From assembly GCA_947359465.1 (NCBI GenBank), contig OX375879.1, forward strand, positions 89,937,578 through 90,001,577: a stretch of DNA of 64,000 bases. The letters run 5' to 3'. The translations under genes and the position numbers were made by a program. Shown here piece after piece: positions 24,156 to 35,391 of this stretch. The notes beneath the pieces were generated by a model. It saw nothing but the letters and a program-made list of their open reading frames with translations, did not search any database and was not told the DNA's origin. Position 1 is the stretch's first letter. Each line of letters begins with the position of its first letter. This DNA is from Metellina segmentata (lineage: Eukaryota > Arthropoda > Arachnida > Araneae > Tetragnathidae).

Positions 24156-24777
24156 CTAGGGGGCCAGCCCCCTGCTCGCTAGCGCTCGCCAACCCCCGGA
24201 GGATTGCTTTGCAATCCTCACTGGTTCGCTGCGCGAACCTATGCTCGCTTCGCTCGCATCAATGAAGACATGTGTCCTAGCAGAAGGGATTGTTTACAAA
24301 ATATGTTATTCCAAAAAAAACCTTTTTTTTTTCCAACCTAAATTTGCTGTTTGCAGAAAAGATATATACAGTGCCTCTGAAATCAGAATTCAAATGAAAA
24401 CTGTGCACATTTTGACCCGAAATGTGTTCGCTGCTTTGGAAATTGAATACCCAGCATGTTGTTTGTGTGTACATTTCCCCAGCACTCGAGCCACTCACTT
24501 TTTCATTGAGTTTGTTGTCTAAAGTTCAAGTTCAAGCGTATTGTTGAACTACAATTGTTGGCCCTGAAAAGATACCCCGTTTTCTTTGATTTCTATTACA
24601 AACTACAACAGCTCGACTAAAATTAATTTTTTTCAATAAAATTTCATCCGATTACACTATGAATTCAATTGAGGCGCGAGACTTCGTGATGGTAAACAAA
24701 CAATCGCACAATGTTGCCAAACGCAATAACAAATAACGTCTTTTTTGCGTGCCACGTAAGAGAATTATATATATAGA
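24156..24777 (-). mobile_element. Non-autonomous Helitron H1, copy 1
   Basis: In minus orientation it starts TCTATATATATAATTCTC after an A and ends in the GC-rich hairpin GGGGGCTGGCCCCCTAG before a T. A-TC start, CTAG-T end and no target duplication are Helitron features. The last 110 bp carry further hairpins (TGCGAGCGAAGCGAGCAT-type, GGTTCGCGCAGCGAACC, GGATTGCAAAGCAATCC). No helicase or Rep domain is encoded; 622 bp. It splits a family A repeat. Confidence 0.9.
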
Positions 24778-24990
24778 TTTTAACACCTTCCGCCATCTTT
24801 ATAATTTCCACAACTAACTTCGGACACAAATAATACACATGCATATACATGTAATTTATTCCATTAATGTAATACATGAATTCATTTATGTAATACATTT
24901 CACATACATCGCACCCTTGCTGTATGAGAAAGCTACAAAATGACGAAAGTTGTGTGATCACTAAGGTTACTACTACATGATCACATTTAA
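24778..24990 (+). repeat. Dispersed repeat family A, right part
   Basis: TTTTAACACCTTCCGCCATC through AAAATGACGAAAGTTGTG continues the copy interrupted at 24155, with a small local duplication (TTTATTCCATTAATGTAATA). Confidence 0.85.
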
Positions 24991-27094
24991 TGAACGTAAA
25001 ATTAGTACAAACACATTGCATTCATTGAAGTTTGCATTTATAAACGAAACAATTATTTTTAACCCTCTGAGCTTAACGAGACTTCTGAAAAGACTTCTTA
25101 CCTTATCTGACAGGTGAAGAAGACTAAAAGTCATACAAGGAAAATGTAAGGTGCACTATGGAACAAATCTGGGGGGGGGGCATTAGAGAATTTTATGTAT
25201 TTTCCTATTTTTTTATTGGAAGTTCAAAACCAAAAGAAACTTTACTATGTCCTGCTTTTTTCAAATTAATCCTGTTAATGTAACTAATTGTTAAATATTT
25301 TCTTACTATAATTCATCCACAGCATACTCGAAGGTCTGGAATTTAATTATATATAAAAGAGGGCTTATGGTGTGGGATATTTAATAACATTTAATAGGGT
25401 GAAATATAAGTTTTGTTTTCAAATAAATACTTGTTTTACAGCTTAATGCATTTTAATTTATATTGTTACATGATTTCACACAGGTAACATTGAAATTACA
25501 ATATGTATAAATCACTGCGGATTATGTTAAATACCACAAAGATAAAATTTTAAACTTTAGGTCGAGATCACTAAATAGATTACTATTGTTCAGCAATATA
25601 ATAGAACGATTTCGTTTTGACTATATCATATGGAGTGATAAAATTATGTTGGTTTGGTAGAATGTGAGGTCTGAATATACGTGCATAGTCTCTCAGATTC
25701 TAAGATTACTACACACCAAAGACTAACAACACAATTCACTACTGAACCTCTAGTTGACCCCTAGAATTGTTTTACAGCATGCATTTTCATAGTAATGAAA
25801 ATTTAATACCCATTTTGTCTAGAAATGTGATTTTTTTTTAAACTGCCATTGTCGTAATAGTTGTAAAACAACATTATATTATGCGATTAAGAAAAAAAAT
25901 TACAGAAAGAAGCGCTTAAATATTTTTGTTATAAAACATGAGATGAATAAAATATGAAAAACTCCAGTGGAAATTGAGTTGTCAACTGACCATTACTCCA
26001 TGCTGTACCTGTCTGAAGTTCTTATCTGAGGTAAATGACACATTTATCACGACAATTAATGACACAATGGGAGTTAGCGCATTTTTCTGTCCATCGTGTT
26101 TTTAATTAGACATATCTCAAAACGTGAGTGTATTACATTAATGTAATGCATAAACCATCTCCAATTTCCATATGCAAAAAATAGAATTACCTTAACTTAG
26201 ATATTAATAAGTTTTTATTCTTATAGGATTTTCCATTTAAAATATATTTTTCAAACTATAGTCTGTTAAAATAAGGTAAGGCAGATTAATTTCTATTCAA
26301 AGCAACTTTATTATTGAAATGTTCTAGACCACATACTTTTTAACAAGTTATATACATACATACATATATACACAAATCCATAGTTCAGAGATAACTTTGA
26401 TCTACTTTTAGAATAACCGTACAAAATTTCTTAATTCTACGTTTATTAGCTGTTTTTTTTAACTTGCGGTAAAGTTAAGTGGGTAAATTTCAAAACGAAG
26501 AAATTGTGTATAATTTTTGCTAGGTTTTATAAAAATAGATGTTTTTAATTACAAATATGACTGCAGTTTTTTGAAAGCCATACAATTATCTTTAAACTGT
26601 ATCAATTTTATACTACAATATACAAAACTCAATTATTTATGATGAATAGAAAAAAGTATGTTTTCGCGAGCAACGCAAGGTCTAAAAGGTACTAACTCAA
26701 ATGAATTTTAAATAAGAATGTTGATCCTAGAATAATATCACTGTAAAGAAGTATTGGAACTAAAACTTTTTTAAAATTGAAACTTTTTGTCTTATGTAAC
26801 AGAAGATCGAGGCTGTTTACTTGAAGTTGATGCTGTTCTTTTGCAACTTTAGTACCTGTGAAAGATTCGTTGAAAGCAGTGATTTTGTAATAATTGCAAT
26901 CGATTGAGTTTGCTTTGTCTACAATGATGACATTTTTCAGACAAGCTCCGTTATTCCGATCTCCTCTGAATAGAATTTTTAAGAAAAAAATGTGTTTGCT
27001 TCAAAAACAAATTTATCACGGATGCCGTGATAATTTAATTTACTCAAACACAAAATTCAAAATCGACTTCAGTAGTAGTCCTCTTTAAAAAAAC
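24991..27094. other. Intron stretch without recognised elements
   Basis: AT-rich; a 64-codon plus frame at 26894-27088 has no motifs. Confidence 0.5.
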
Positions 27095-27350
27095 TTTGTA
27101 GTCTGTCTTACAACATGAGCGTGATGAATATGAAATTTATTACATGGATGGATATATATATATATATATATCACGTATACATATTTGCCACCGAAGTAAT
27201 TTGTAGAAGCTATGAAAAAGTAAAATGATTATAAAAAATTCTTTTCCATACACTTAAATGATACTTTCATTTTTCTATGAAATAGAATTGATTAGTCGGA
27301 TTACTTCTAAACCAACATATAGCAAATTCGACTCGAACAACGCCAGGTAA
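27095..27350 (-). repeat. Dispersed repeat family A, divergent minus copy with (TA)n
   Basis: TTTGTAGTCTGTCTTACAAC, a (TA)10 run at 27152-27172 and AATTTGTAGAAGCTATG follow the reverse order of family A. Confidence 0.5.
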
Positions 27351-27906
27351 TTCTTGTCCATATAAAGTAACGTTTATTTGACAATACGATGTGTACAGTT
27401 TCTAACAATAGGGATTTGTATCACTAGGTCGTGGGCGCTGCAAAACAAGTAAAAAAATTGGGATCTACTTAACGACCATGGCTCCAAACGAGCACCCAGA
27501 AAACACCTCTGCTTAATTAAAACCTAAATATCATGAGTGGAAGGTTTGATTGCATGCCTTTGAATAGCCCACAGAACGATCATTTAGAAATTAGGAAAAG
27601 TTTCTAGATTTCGCACTGGAAAACATTTTGGATTTTGTTTAATCTAGTAAACTTCCAAAACATACCAACTACGATTATTTAGTTTTCTGTTTATTTTTTA
27701 GAATATTTTAAAATTAAGGTATCTAAGCATGTGTTCAAGATCATACGTTTGCCTGACAGCTAAAAAAAGAAACCAATGACTGACGATTAAAATAATTTAT
27801 GATTACTGAAAATAATTGGTAAGCGAATGAAGTTGGCTTAATACACAAAGAAAGGGTGATCTTTGTTACACGTCAATTATTTTAATTAATAACGTATTAA
27901 TTATTA
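27351..27906. other. Intron stretch without recognised elements
   Basis: No gene or recognised repeat. Confidence 0.5.
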
Positions 27907-28544
27907 CTAGGGGGCCCGCCCCCTTCTCGCTAACGCTCGCCAACCCCAGGAGGATTGCTTCACTGCTCGAATATATGCTCGCTTCGCTCGCATCAATGAA
28001 GACATGTGTCCTAGCAGAAGGAATTGTTTACAAAATATGATGTTCCAAAAATATATTTTTAAAATCTAAATTTGTTTTGCTGTTTTTCGGAAGAGAAATA
28101 TACTTGTACATATGAAATCAGAATTCAAATTAAAACTTTGAGCAAATTTTCACTCGAAATGTGAGCGTTGATTTGGAAATTAAATACCCAGCATGTTGTT
28201 TGTGTGTACATTTACCCCTGCACTCGAGCCACCCTAGCTTTTTCATTGAGTTTGTTGTCGAAAGTTGTAGTGCAAGAGTCACGTTGAACTATAATTGTTG
28301 GTCCTGAAAAGAACCTTTTTTTAATAGGCCCTGAAAAGATCCTCCGCTTTCTTTGATTTCTATTATTAACTGCAACAGCTCGACAAAAATTCATTTTTTT
28401 TCCAATAAAATTTCATCCGATAACGCTATAAATTGAATTGAAGCGCGAGGCCTCGTAGTAAACAAACAATCGCATAATGTGGCCAAAACGCGATAACAAA
28501 TAACGTCTTTTTTGCGTGCCGCGTAAGAGAATTACATATATAGA
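27907..28544 (-). mobile_element. Non-autonomous Helitron H1, copy 2
   Basis: Minus orientation: start TCTATATATGTAATTCTC after A, end GGGGGCGGGCCCCCTAG-like before T; 638 bp. The 3' hairpin series is shortened near 27950-27975, with part of the GGTTCGC hairpin lost. Carries a 60-codon open frame (28394-28212) that starts at an ATG conserved in three other copies. Confidence 0.88.
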
Positions 28545-29034
28545 TTCTTAAAACAGAAATTCTAAAACTATAAAAAATTAGCTGAAGTGAACCCGGACTG
28601 CAAGAGTAGAACTCATTACAGTAGGTAAACGTGGAACAAATAGGATATTTTAATTTTTTTTTACTAAATTAAGTATATATAACCTATTACGTAATTCTAG
28701 TATCTATGGATATCTATTTAGTTCTGTGGTAAATAATAATCTAAAACTAAATACATGTATTATTGCCTACACACGAAAAAAGGAAAAATTGAAATTTTCA
28801 ACGTAATTTTAAATGCAAACACATGTATAATTTGTATTTTTAATATTTAGTGTTTCCACGTTCATTTAGACATTTAACTAATTGTAAGTAGTACAGAATT
28901 ATCTCTAGAGAGATTGTCACTCTTTTATGAATGGTTTTTAATATGTGGTTGAAAAATACTTGAAAATGTTATATTCTATATAATTCCGTAAACTTTTGAT
29001 ATTATGGATTGGTGTAGGTAATTTAATTTACATT
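28545..29034. other. Intron stretch without recognised elements
   Basis: AT-rich, nothing recognised. Confidence 0.5.
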
Positions 29035-29290
29035 GCATTGGAGCAGCACAACGGACTGTTGGCGATGGTCATGGAACAATACCAAAGGAAAAGATCCGAG
29101 GACAATACCTCGTGATTTTGAACCGGTCAGATGAGGTGTGCCCTACACCTGAGCTTGTACCCTATTCTCCAAACTTTCATACCATGCCAACATGAGAACA
29201 TTTGAAGTCACGGCAGATTTAACTTTCACTAGGACCCACTTACGCGACGTTGCTTGGTTGGATCGAGTTTCGAAAATAGAATACTTCTAT
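29035..29290 (-). repeat. SINE-like dispersed repeat (family C), copy 1
   Basis: Minus orientation. The head contains CGAAACTCGATCCAACCAAG, a remnant of the RNA polymerase III B-box side. The body has GTTCTCATGTTGGCATGGTA and the tail has TTTCCTTTGGTATTGTTCCA. The same order occurs at 30040-30215, 34375-34590, 51745-51970 and 61205-61292. Confidence 0.65.
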
Positions 29291-30039
29291 AGCAAGTAAT
29301 AGAAGTATTTCTATTGCGTGTTGACTGCTGGTGTAACGTTTGAACTTTGTCATTTTTCTTGTCAACCAGTATCTTGCATGATGATTTTAATTGAATTGTT
29401 TATTTTCAAAAGACGCTATGTCCGTGTTTTCGAAACTTGACAAACGTATTTCCGGTTTTCGTTATTATACTTTTTGTGTCTGTATTTTAAAAATACAAAA
29501 AACGAGATATTTTTCCAAAATTGCGAATTTGCATTCGTTGCAGTGATAAAACTTTATTTGCTTTAAAAGCCACAAGCATAAACTTATTTGCAAATTATTC
29601 ATATATCACCTTTTGTAAATTAACGATTCAATCGTCTCGGGGTCAGTTTAAGATTTTAAGAACTTTGATAAGTTTTAGAGCACTTAACTTTGTTTTTTAT
29701 TCTGTTGATCCAACAATCATGGGTGTGGTCAATTGATTTATCGATTCATCGTATACTAATAATTAAAAGTATACTAAATATCTAACAAAAAATTTTCTAA
29801 TTAAAGTGCCTTTATTTGCAGTGTGCTTTAATTCTCACTTCAAACTCATCAATCGAAACATTAAGGAAATTTAAAAATACAGATGACTGATTTCCATTTT
29901 GAGTTCGTCTTTTAAATTAATCTCGTTTTACAAAAAATTAAAGTAAAACATATATTTTACAATAAGTAATTTTAGTCACCTTAAAAAACCTTTTTTACGT
30001 TGGAATTTTTGGTCTAACGCGGTTTGGTTTAATTACCCC
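29291..30039. other. Intron stretch without recognised elements
   Basis: AT-rich; a 71-codon plus frame (29521-29736) has no motifs. Confidence 0.5.
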
Positions 30040-30215
30040 CCACAGTGGAGAAAGACAACAGAATATTGGCAACACTCCGGGATCAATCCCAAAGGGAAAG
30101 ATTCCAGGACAACATTACGTAATTTTGAACAGTGGTCAGATGACGAGGCAACACTTGAGATGGCACCCCACTCTCGAAACTGCCACATTCCGCCAACGTG
30201 ATCCCGGAATTTTCG
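30040..30215 (-). repeat. SINE-like family C, copy 2 (tail part)
   Basis: Reverse complement contains GTTGGCGGAATGTGGCAG, TTCAAAATTACGTAATGTTG and CTTTGGGATTGATCCCGG, as in the other copies. The head is absent. Confidence 0.65.
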
Positions 30216-30599
30216 GTCTTAAGATTTTCATCTCAAAATATTAAAACACAGCTTGCGGAGAAAAACGGCACTCGTCATTAAATATTAGTAAATAGTATTT
30301 TGTCCTTTCAGTGTTCTTTGAATCTAAACTACTATAAAGCAAGAGATTCTGATACATTGAACAAAAATCCCAAGAGAAAGACTTCTTTAAAAAGGCAGAT
30401 CTTTTATTTTTGTTCTGTGTCGAGGTCAGAAAATAAACTCAATATCCCGCTCAAGTTTCTAGTCTGATGTTTTATAAAAATTATTATATTAAAGAGCCGT
30501 TTTTTAAAAGAGAAATTTTACCACCACTTTAAGCTGGGTTCTCCATATTACACGGTTTACAATAACAATGATAATCTATATAATTAAAAATGGAGTGTT

Positions 30600-31075
30600 T
30601 GTACATTAAGTATTTTTTTTTCTATCCATTTCAAGTTTTCTATCCGCTTTGGACCTTTCTTGCTCGTTTGTCTTTCTGTTCTGTCTGTTCTATTCGTATG
30701 TTCTGTCTGGTCTGTCTTGTCTGGTCTGTCTGGTCTGGCCTGTCTTGTCTGGTCTGTCTTGTCTTGTCTGTCTTGTATAGTCAGTCTTGTCTGATCTGTC
30801 TTGTTTGGTCTGTCTTGTTTGGTCTGTCTTGTTTGGTCTGTCTTGTTTGGTCTGTCTTGTCTGGTCTGTCTTGTTTGGTCTGTCTTGTCTGGTCTGGTCT
30901 GGTCTGGTCTACCTGGTCTGCCTTGTCTGGTCTGTCTTGTTTGGTCTGTCTTGTCTGGTCTGTTTTGTCTGTCTGTTCGTCTATCTTTTCTGTTCGTCTG
31001 TTTTGTCTGTCTGTTCATATGTCTGTCTGTGTTGTGAGTGCCCTTTTCACGTCCACACGGTTTAATACATAGCTA
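30600..31075 (+). repeat. TCTG-type repeat (family B) with expanded tandem array
   Basis: Starts TCTATCCATTTCAAGTTTTC and ends CACGTCCACACGGTTTAATA as in the other copies. The core (about 30660-31030) is a tandem array of a 14-15 base unit TCTGTCTTGTYTGG. Long open frames on both strands here are by-products of the array (CLVCLVWSV and DKTDQTRQ runs) and are not genes. Confidence 0.9.
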
Positions 31076-31294
31076 AAATGTTTTTAAAACTTATATGTAT
31101 TTAATTATATTATTTAATGATCCCTTACGTAACTTTATTTAAAATACAAATAAATATCTTAACGTTTTCTATTATTTGTATGTACTCCGTATGACACGGT
31201 TTTAGTTTCCTTATTACACGGAACGCAATCTCTACATTTTTATAATTCCTAAGTTTCGCTTTACACGGTTTCTATACAACAATCACTAAAGGAA

Positions 31295-31369
31295 GATAAG
31301 TACTCACATTTTGAAAAGTTTCATGAAGATATATTAAACCGTTTGGACGTGTGATCACCTTGTGGGCAC
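31295..31369 (-). repeat. Family B copy, first part (split by hAT-like element)
   Basis: TTTCATGAAGATATATTAAA then CCGTTTGGACGTGTGAT matches the end of the family; the other part resumes after 34227. Confidence 0.8.
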
Positions 31370-34227
31370 TAGGGTGGTCACAAGGTATATGGGGAAATTT
31401 TTTTTCCACCCAATCTTCCATGGCACTCCCCTAAAATTTGCCAATGGGCTAGAAACTGTGATTGGCAAAGTTTCAGCTCAACCTGATAATATTAACCCGT
31501 GCCTCATTGAGGTTAAAGTTAAGAAAAACAGCGATTTTTAGCACAAAATCGTAGTTTTTACGCTTTAAAATCGAAATTATTCGTCCTAGAAACCTGGTTC
31601 TTGTCTAATTTCATAGGAAATTTTACTGACTTGAAGTTTGATACCCTCCAATTTTTTTGCTAAAACTGATAGAATGGTATTAAGCATTTTACAGGTAAGG
31701 TCGTAGTGGATATCCTCAAAAATCAATTTTTATGCAAAGCCTCTAAAAACATTACAATATTCAATTGCATCTGCTTTTCAGATTTTGTATATTTCATTTT
31801 GTATATTAAAAAGGCTTTTGTTAGAGGTATTTTTAAAAATAAATCCAACGGCATTCAAATTCAAAATAAAGGAATTAGGGGTTAAAGAAGAGGAAGCAAG
31901 GAGTAAAAATGACAACAAATAGTGTTCAAATGTATTTTATTAATTATATAGTTGAATTATACAGCATTATACTATCATATTATTATTTCAATATTCAAAT
32001 TAAGTGGTAAATACAAATTAAGGTGGTAATGTCTTAAATATTTTAGCTTTTGAAGAGTCAAGAAAAATTTGTCTACATTAGGATACTACTTGTAAAAGAA
32101 ACTGCCGTTGTTCTCCGTCTTTCGTCAAAGAGGAATTAAAGTCTTTAATTAATTTTACTCCTCTCTCAGAAGTATAATTAACAACCATTAAACCGCTTAT
32201 TATTTTTTTAGCTTTTAAATATTGTTGATTTTCACACCATCATCATAGGGATCAGAATTTAAAAAATCTGTATAGATTTCAAATTTCTTTTAAAAAATTA
32301 GAATTCAAGCAGAAACAAAATAATTAAATTCTTTGTCCAGTAATTTGTGGGAGATTGAGTTTTGGTTTTACATCCCTATCATCACAATCATCTTTATCAT
32401 TTTCTTCTTCGAATCTTAATTTTTCAACCATACTTGTTTTGACATTTTTCCCCAAAGTATCATCGAAAAATGAAAATGCAACTTGCTCCGAGTTCAGGTA
32501 CCACAGATGGTTTATTATTTTAGACAGGGCTTGTCTGCAACCTCTTTATCAATTTTCCTGTATCTAACTAAAGATTTTAATAATTGTAGGTCTAGGTTGG
32601 GGGCCAAAATGGGTTTGTGGGCATTGAACCATGCTTTTACATAAATATTGATTATAAATAAACAAATATATGCAATACCTTTTCTCTCTAAATCAGTTAA
32701 CGAATATTGATCCCTGAAAATATGCGTTTTAAGAGAATAAATGGCAATTGCCATCCATCTGGCGTGATGAATAGCACCAGGAACACAAAAAGTAAAGTCT
32801 TTTTGAGGAAGACGCCTTAAATGAATTAAGCAAAGTTGGATGAATTCTTTATAATCATCCCTTGGCTATCGGTTTTTTAATTGTTCAAAAATAAAACTTG
32901 AAATTTGGTCTGGATAGTTTATTTTTTTCTAATATTTTCATCTTCTATACCTGTTCGTATTTCTTCTTGTCTTGCTTAGACCTCCTAGTCTGGAATTTTC
33001 GAAAAATATCTGGCTGAGGACCAGTGGATGTGCCCATTTTGCAATTAAAAACTGCTTTGTAAGCTACTTCTAAAACATGGTGGCGACATGCTAAATTCAG
33101 AAAGTTTTTCACTAATAACTGCTCAAGCAAAACGCAGATTCCCCTAAGGCGACCAGTATTTACTGCCCTTGTATCAAAACATAATGCCTGGATTTTCCCA
33201 ACTGCCCCCCACTGCTCAACTGCTGATAATACAGCTTTTGTATTAATTATCCTCGTACTATTTTCAAGTATTGGAACACTTATCAACTGTTCTTCATCGC
33301 CACATGTAATCAAAATCGCTATCCGCTCCACATTTTCTTCACTCAACATATCTGAAAGCAATTTCCCATCCCAGTTCACAACAGCTCCTTGTAAATCGGA
33401 ATTTCCAAATCTATTTTTGATGAGATCAGTTGAGGAGTCGTATGACACTTCTACCTAGAATTAAATTCTGTGGGTCATGACCTAATGTCTGAAAAATGCT
33501 AAATACCACTCACAAGTTGTATCTGAATGTAGACACATTTTTCCGGACTCTTCAAAAGCTACAATATCTAAGACATTACACACCTTAATTTGTAATTACC
33601 ACCTAATTTGTATATTTAAATAATAATAATGTAATGATAATATAATTCAACAATATAAGTAGTAAATACGTTTGAAAACTATTTGTTGTCATTTTTACTC
33701 CTTGCTTCCTCTTCTTTACCCCTAATACCTTCATTTTGAATATGAATGTTGTTGAATTTATTTTTTAAAATACCTCTAACAAAAGCCTTTTTAATATATA
33801 AAATGAAAAATACAAAAGCAAAATCTGGAAAGCAGATGCAATTGAATATTGTAATGTTTTTAGGGGCTTTGCATAAAAATTGACTTTTGAGGATATCCAC
33901 TACGACCTTACCTGTAAAATGCTAAATACCATTCTATCAGTTTTAGCAAAAAAATTGGAGGGTATCAAACTTCAAGTCAGTAAAATTTCCTACGAAATTA
34001 GACAAAAACTAGATTTCTAGGTCGAATAGTTTCGATTTTAAAGCGTAAAAGCTACGATTTTTTGCTAAAAATCGCTGTTTTTCTTAATTTTAACCTCAAT
34101 GAGGCACGGGTTAATATTATATCAGGTTGAGCTGAAACTTTGCCAATCACAGTTTCTAGCCTATTGGCAAATTTTAGGGGGTTGCCACGGTAGAAATTCG
34201 AAAATTGATTTTTTGTGACCACCCTAA
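31370..34227 (-). mobile_element. hAT-like transposon with about 690-bp inverted repeats
   Basis: The left end TAGGGTGGTCACAA (31370) and the right end TTGTGACCACCCTAA (to 34227) begin inverted repeats. These extend to about 32065 and back to about 33540, meeting at matching blocks such as GACTCTTCAAAAGCT. Flanks GTGGGCAC (31362-31369) and TAGGGCAC (34228-34235) agree at 6 of 8 bases, consistent with an aged 8-bp duplication. The central 1.4 kb holds a transposase relic on the minus strand. Confidence 0.8.
32350..33448 (-). pseudogene. hAT-like transposase, partial
   Basis: The best frame (33448-32945, 167 codons) contains ALCFDTRAVNTGRLRGICVL, then EQLL and NLACRHHVLEVAYKAVF. After a gap the frame 32754-32515 reads MAIAIYSLKTHIFRDQYSL and continues with AYICLFIINIYVKAWFNA. 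The F-D-T-x-x-x-N-T-G block and C-R-H-H motif are familiar from multicopy transposase-like proteins of invertebrates. The C-x-x-H and the element's tips point to the hAT superfamily. Between the two frames (32760-32945), stops and shifts interrupt a readable ARWMA link. No intact start or catalytic C-terminal E region is recognised. The frame is complete only in part, so it is probably dead. Confidence 0.65.
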
Positions 34228-34360
34228 TAGGGCACACACAAATTAAAACAGATAGGCAAGCAGGCACCAAACGCACAAGAGGCGGATTTGACATTAGAAG
34301 GGTCTAAAACAGATAGAAAACTGGGGAAATGGGTGGAAAATATTCCATGTACAAACAAAT
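34228..34360 (-). repeat. Family B copy, second part
   Basis: Resumes with GGGCACACACAAATTAAAAC, then AGAAGGGTCTAAAACAGATA and GGAAAATATTCCATGTAC. Its end, TGTACAAACAAATACTCC, is the uninserted counterpart of the foldback site at 21218/22316. Confidence 0.8.
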
Positions 34361-34374
34361 ACTCCTTCTTCTCT

Positions 34375-34590
34375 ATTTTGAGGTCAGACGACACTGTCGA
34401 CACCTGAGCTTGCACCTCCCTCTCCAAACTTCCACACCACGCCAACGTGAGAACTGAGGCAACTACAGATATAACATGCTTCCCACTCTACATGATCGTC
34501 TTTAGTTGGATCGAGTTTAGAACTCAAACCTCCGGTTATTAATCCGCGACTGAACCAACTGGGATATCGTGCCCCCCCCCCTACTGTTAA
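34375..34590 (-). repeat. SINE-like family C, copy 3, with tRNA-like head
   Basis: In minus orientation the head reads CCCAGTTGGTTCAGTCGCGG (A-box-like) and then GGAGGTTTGAGTTCTAAAC (B-box-like, compare GGTTCGANTC). The body contains CTCACGTTGGCGTGGTG. The A and B boxes suggest a tRNA-derived SINE head. The tail beyond 34375 is lost. Confidence 0.65.
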
Positions 34591-35391
34591 AGAGATTGCG
34601 ATCTAACAAAAAAAATCGAATTTATCAGAATAAGAAAAAAATATTTAATACCTTCTTAAGTGATTACAAAAATAATCGAATTTGTCATTAAAAAAAATGT
34701 TTTAATACTATTTTCTTAAGTAATAAATTTTTTTTTTTTTTACTCAGTTATGCTTTGCTTTTAAACAAATATATTTTAACACAAAATAATTGTTTTGATC
34801 TTTTTATCTTAAAAGAAAAGCAAACTTTAGAGAAAACTATTGCTTTGTACAGAATGTGTCTTTAAAGTAAACAAATTCAACAAAAAAGAAGCTTTGAAAA
34901 CAATAACAACAATAACGTAAAGCATAACAGCCGGTACGCTCAATAGAAGCATATCTTCTACCAAGAATTAACCACGCCAATTCATATATCCTAGAGACTG
35001 AAAAAGCGAAGAGTGCCATATAGGCCAAGTCCAGTGAAGTGCAACACGGAGCGCTCGTATGGGCCAAACCATTTCCGCATTACGTCACTCTTTTAATATT
35101 TAACTATTATTGGTTCTCTTTTTTATTAACATCGTTGTTGTGGGAAAAAGTGGGTCGATCGGTGGATCGATGAGCGGAGACATTTAAAAACTCATTTGCA
35201 CTTATTTACCCTTTCCCCCGATGGACTTTGGGAGTCTACACGCCGTCTGTTGACATCATGCTGTGAAGTGATGATTATTACTAAATATAATTAGGTGGTT
35301 GAAAGCTAATAAATGAAATTCAACAAGTCAAGTATGGTCATGCTGCTATAATTTAACTTTTGGACCAACTTTCTTTTATCTGTCTCAAGTA
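34591..35391. other. Intron stretch without recognised elements
   Basis: Homopolymer-rich and AT-rich; no gene seen. Confidence 0.5.

Noticed and set aside
30584..31018. Open frames of up to 160 codons on both strands
   Set aside because: They come from the TCTG tandem array; composition is purely repeat-driven and both strands are open.
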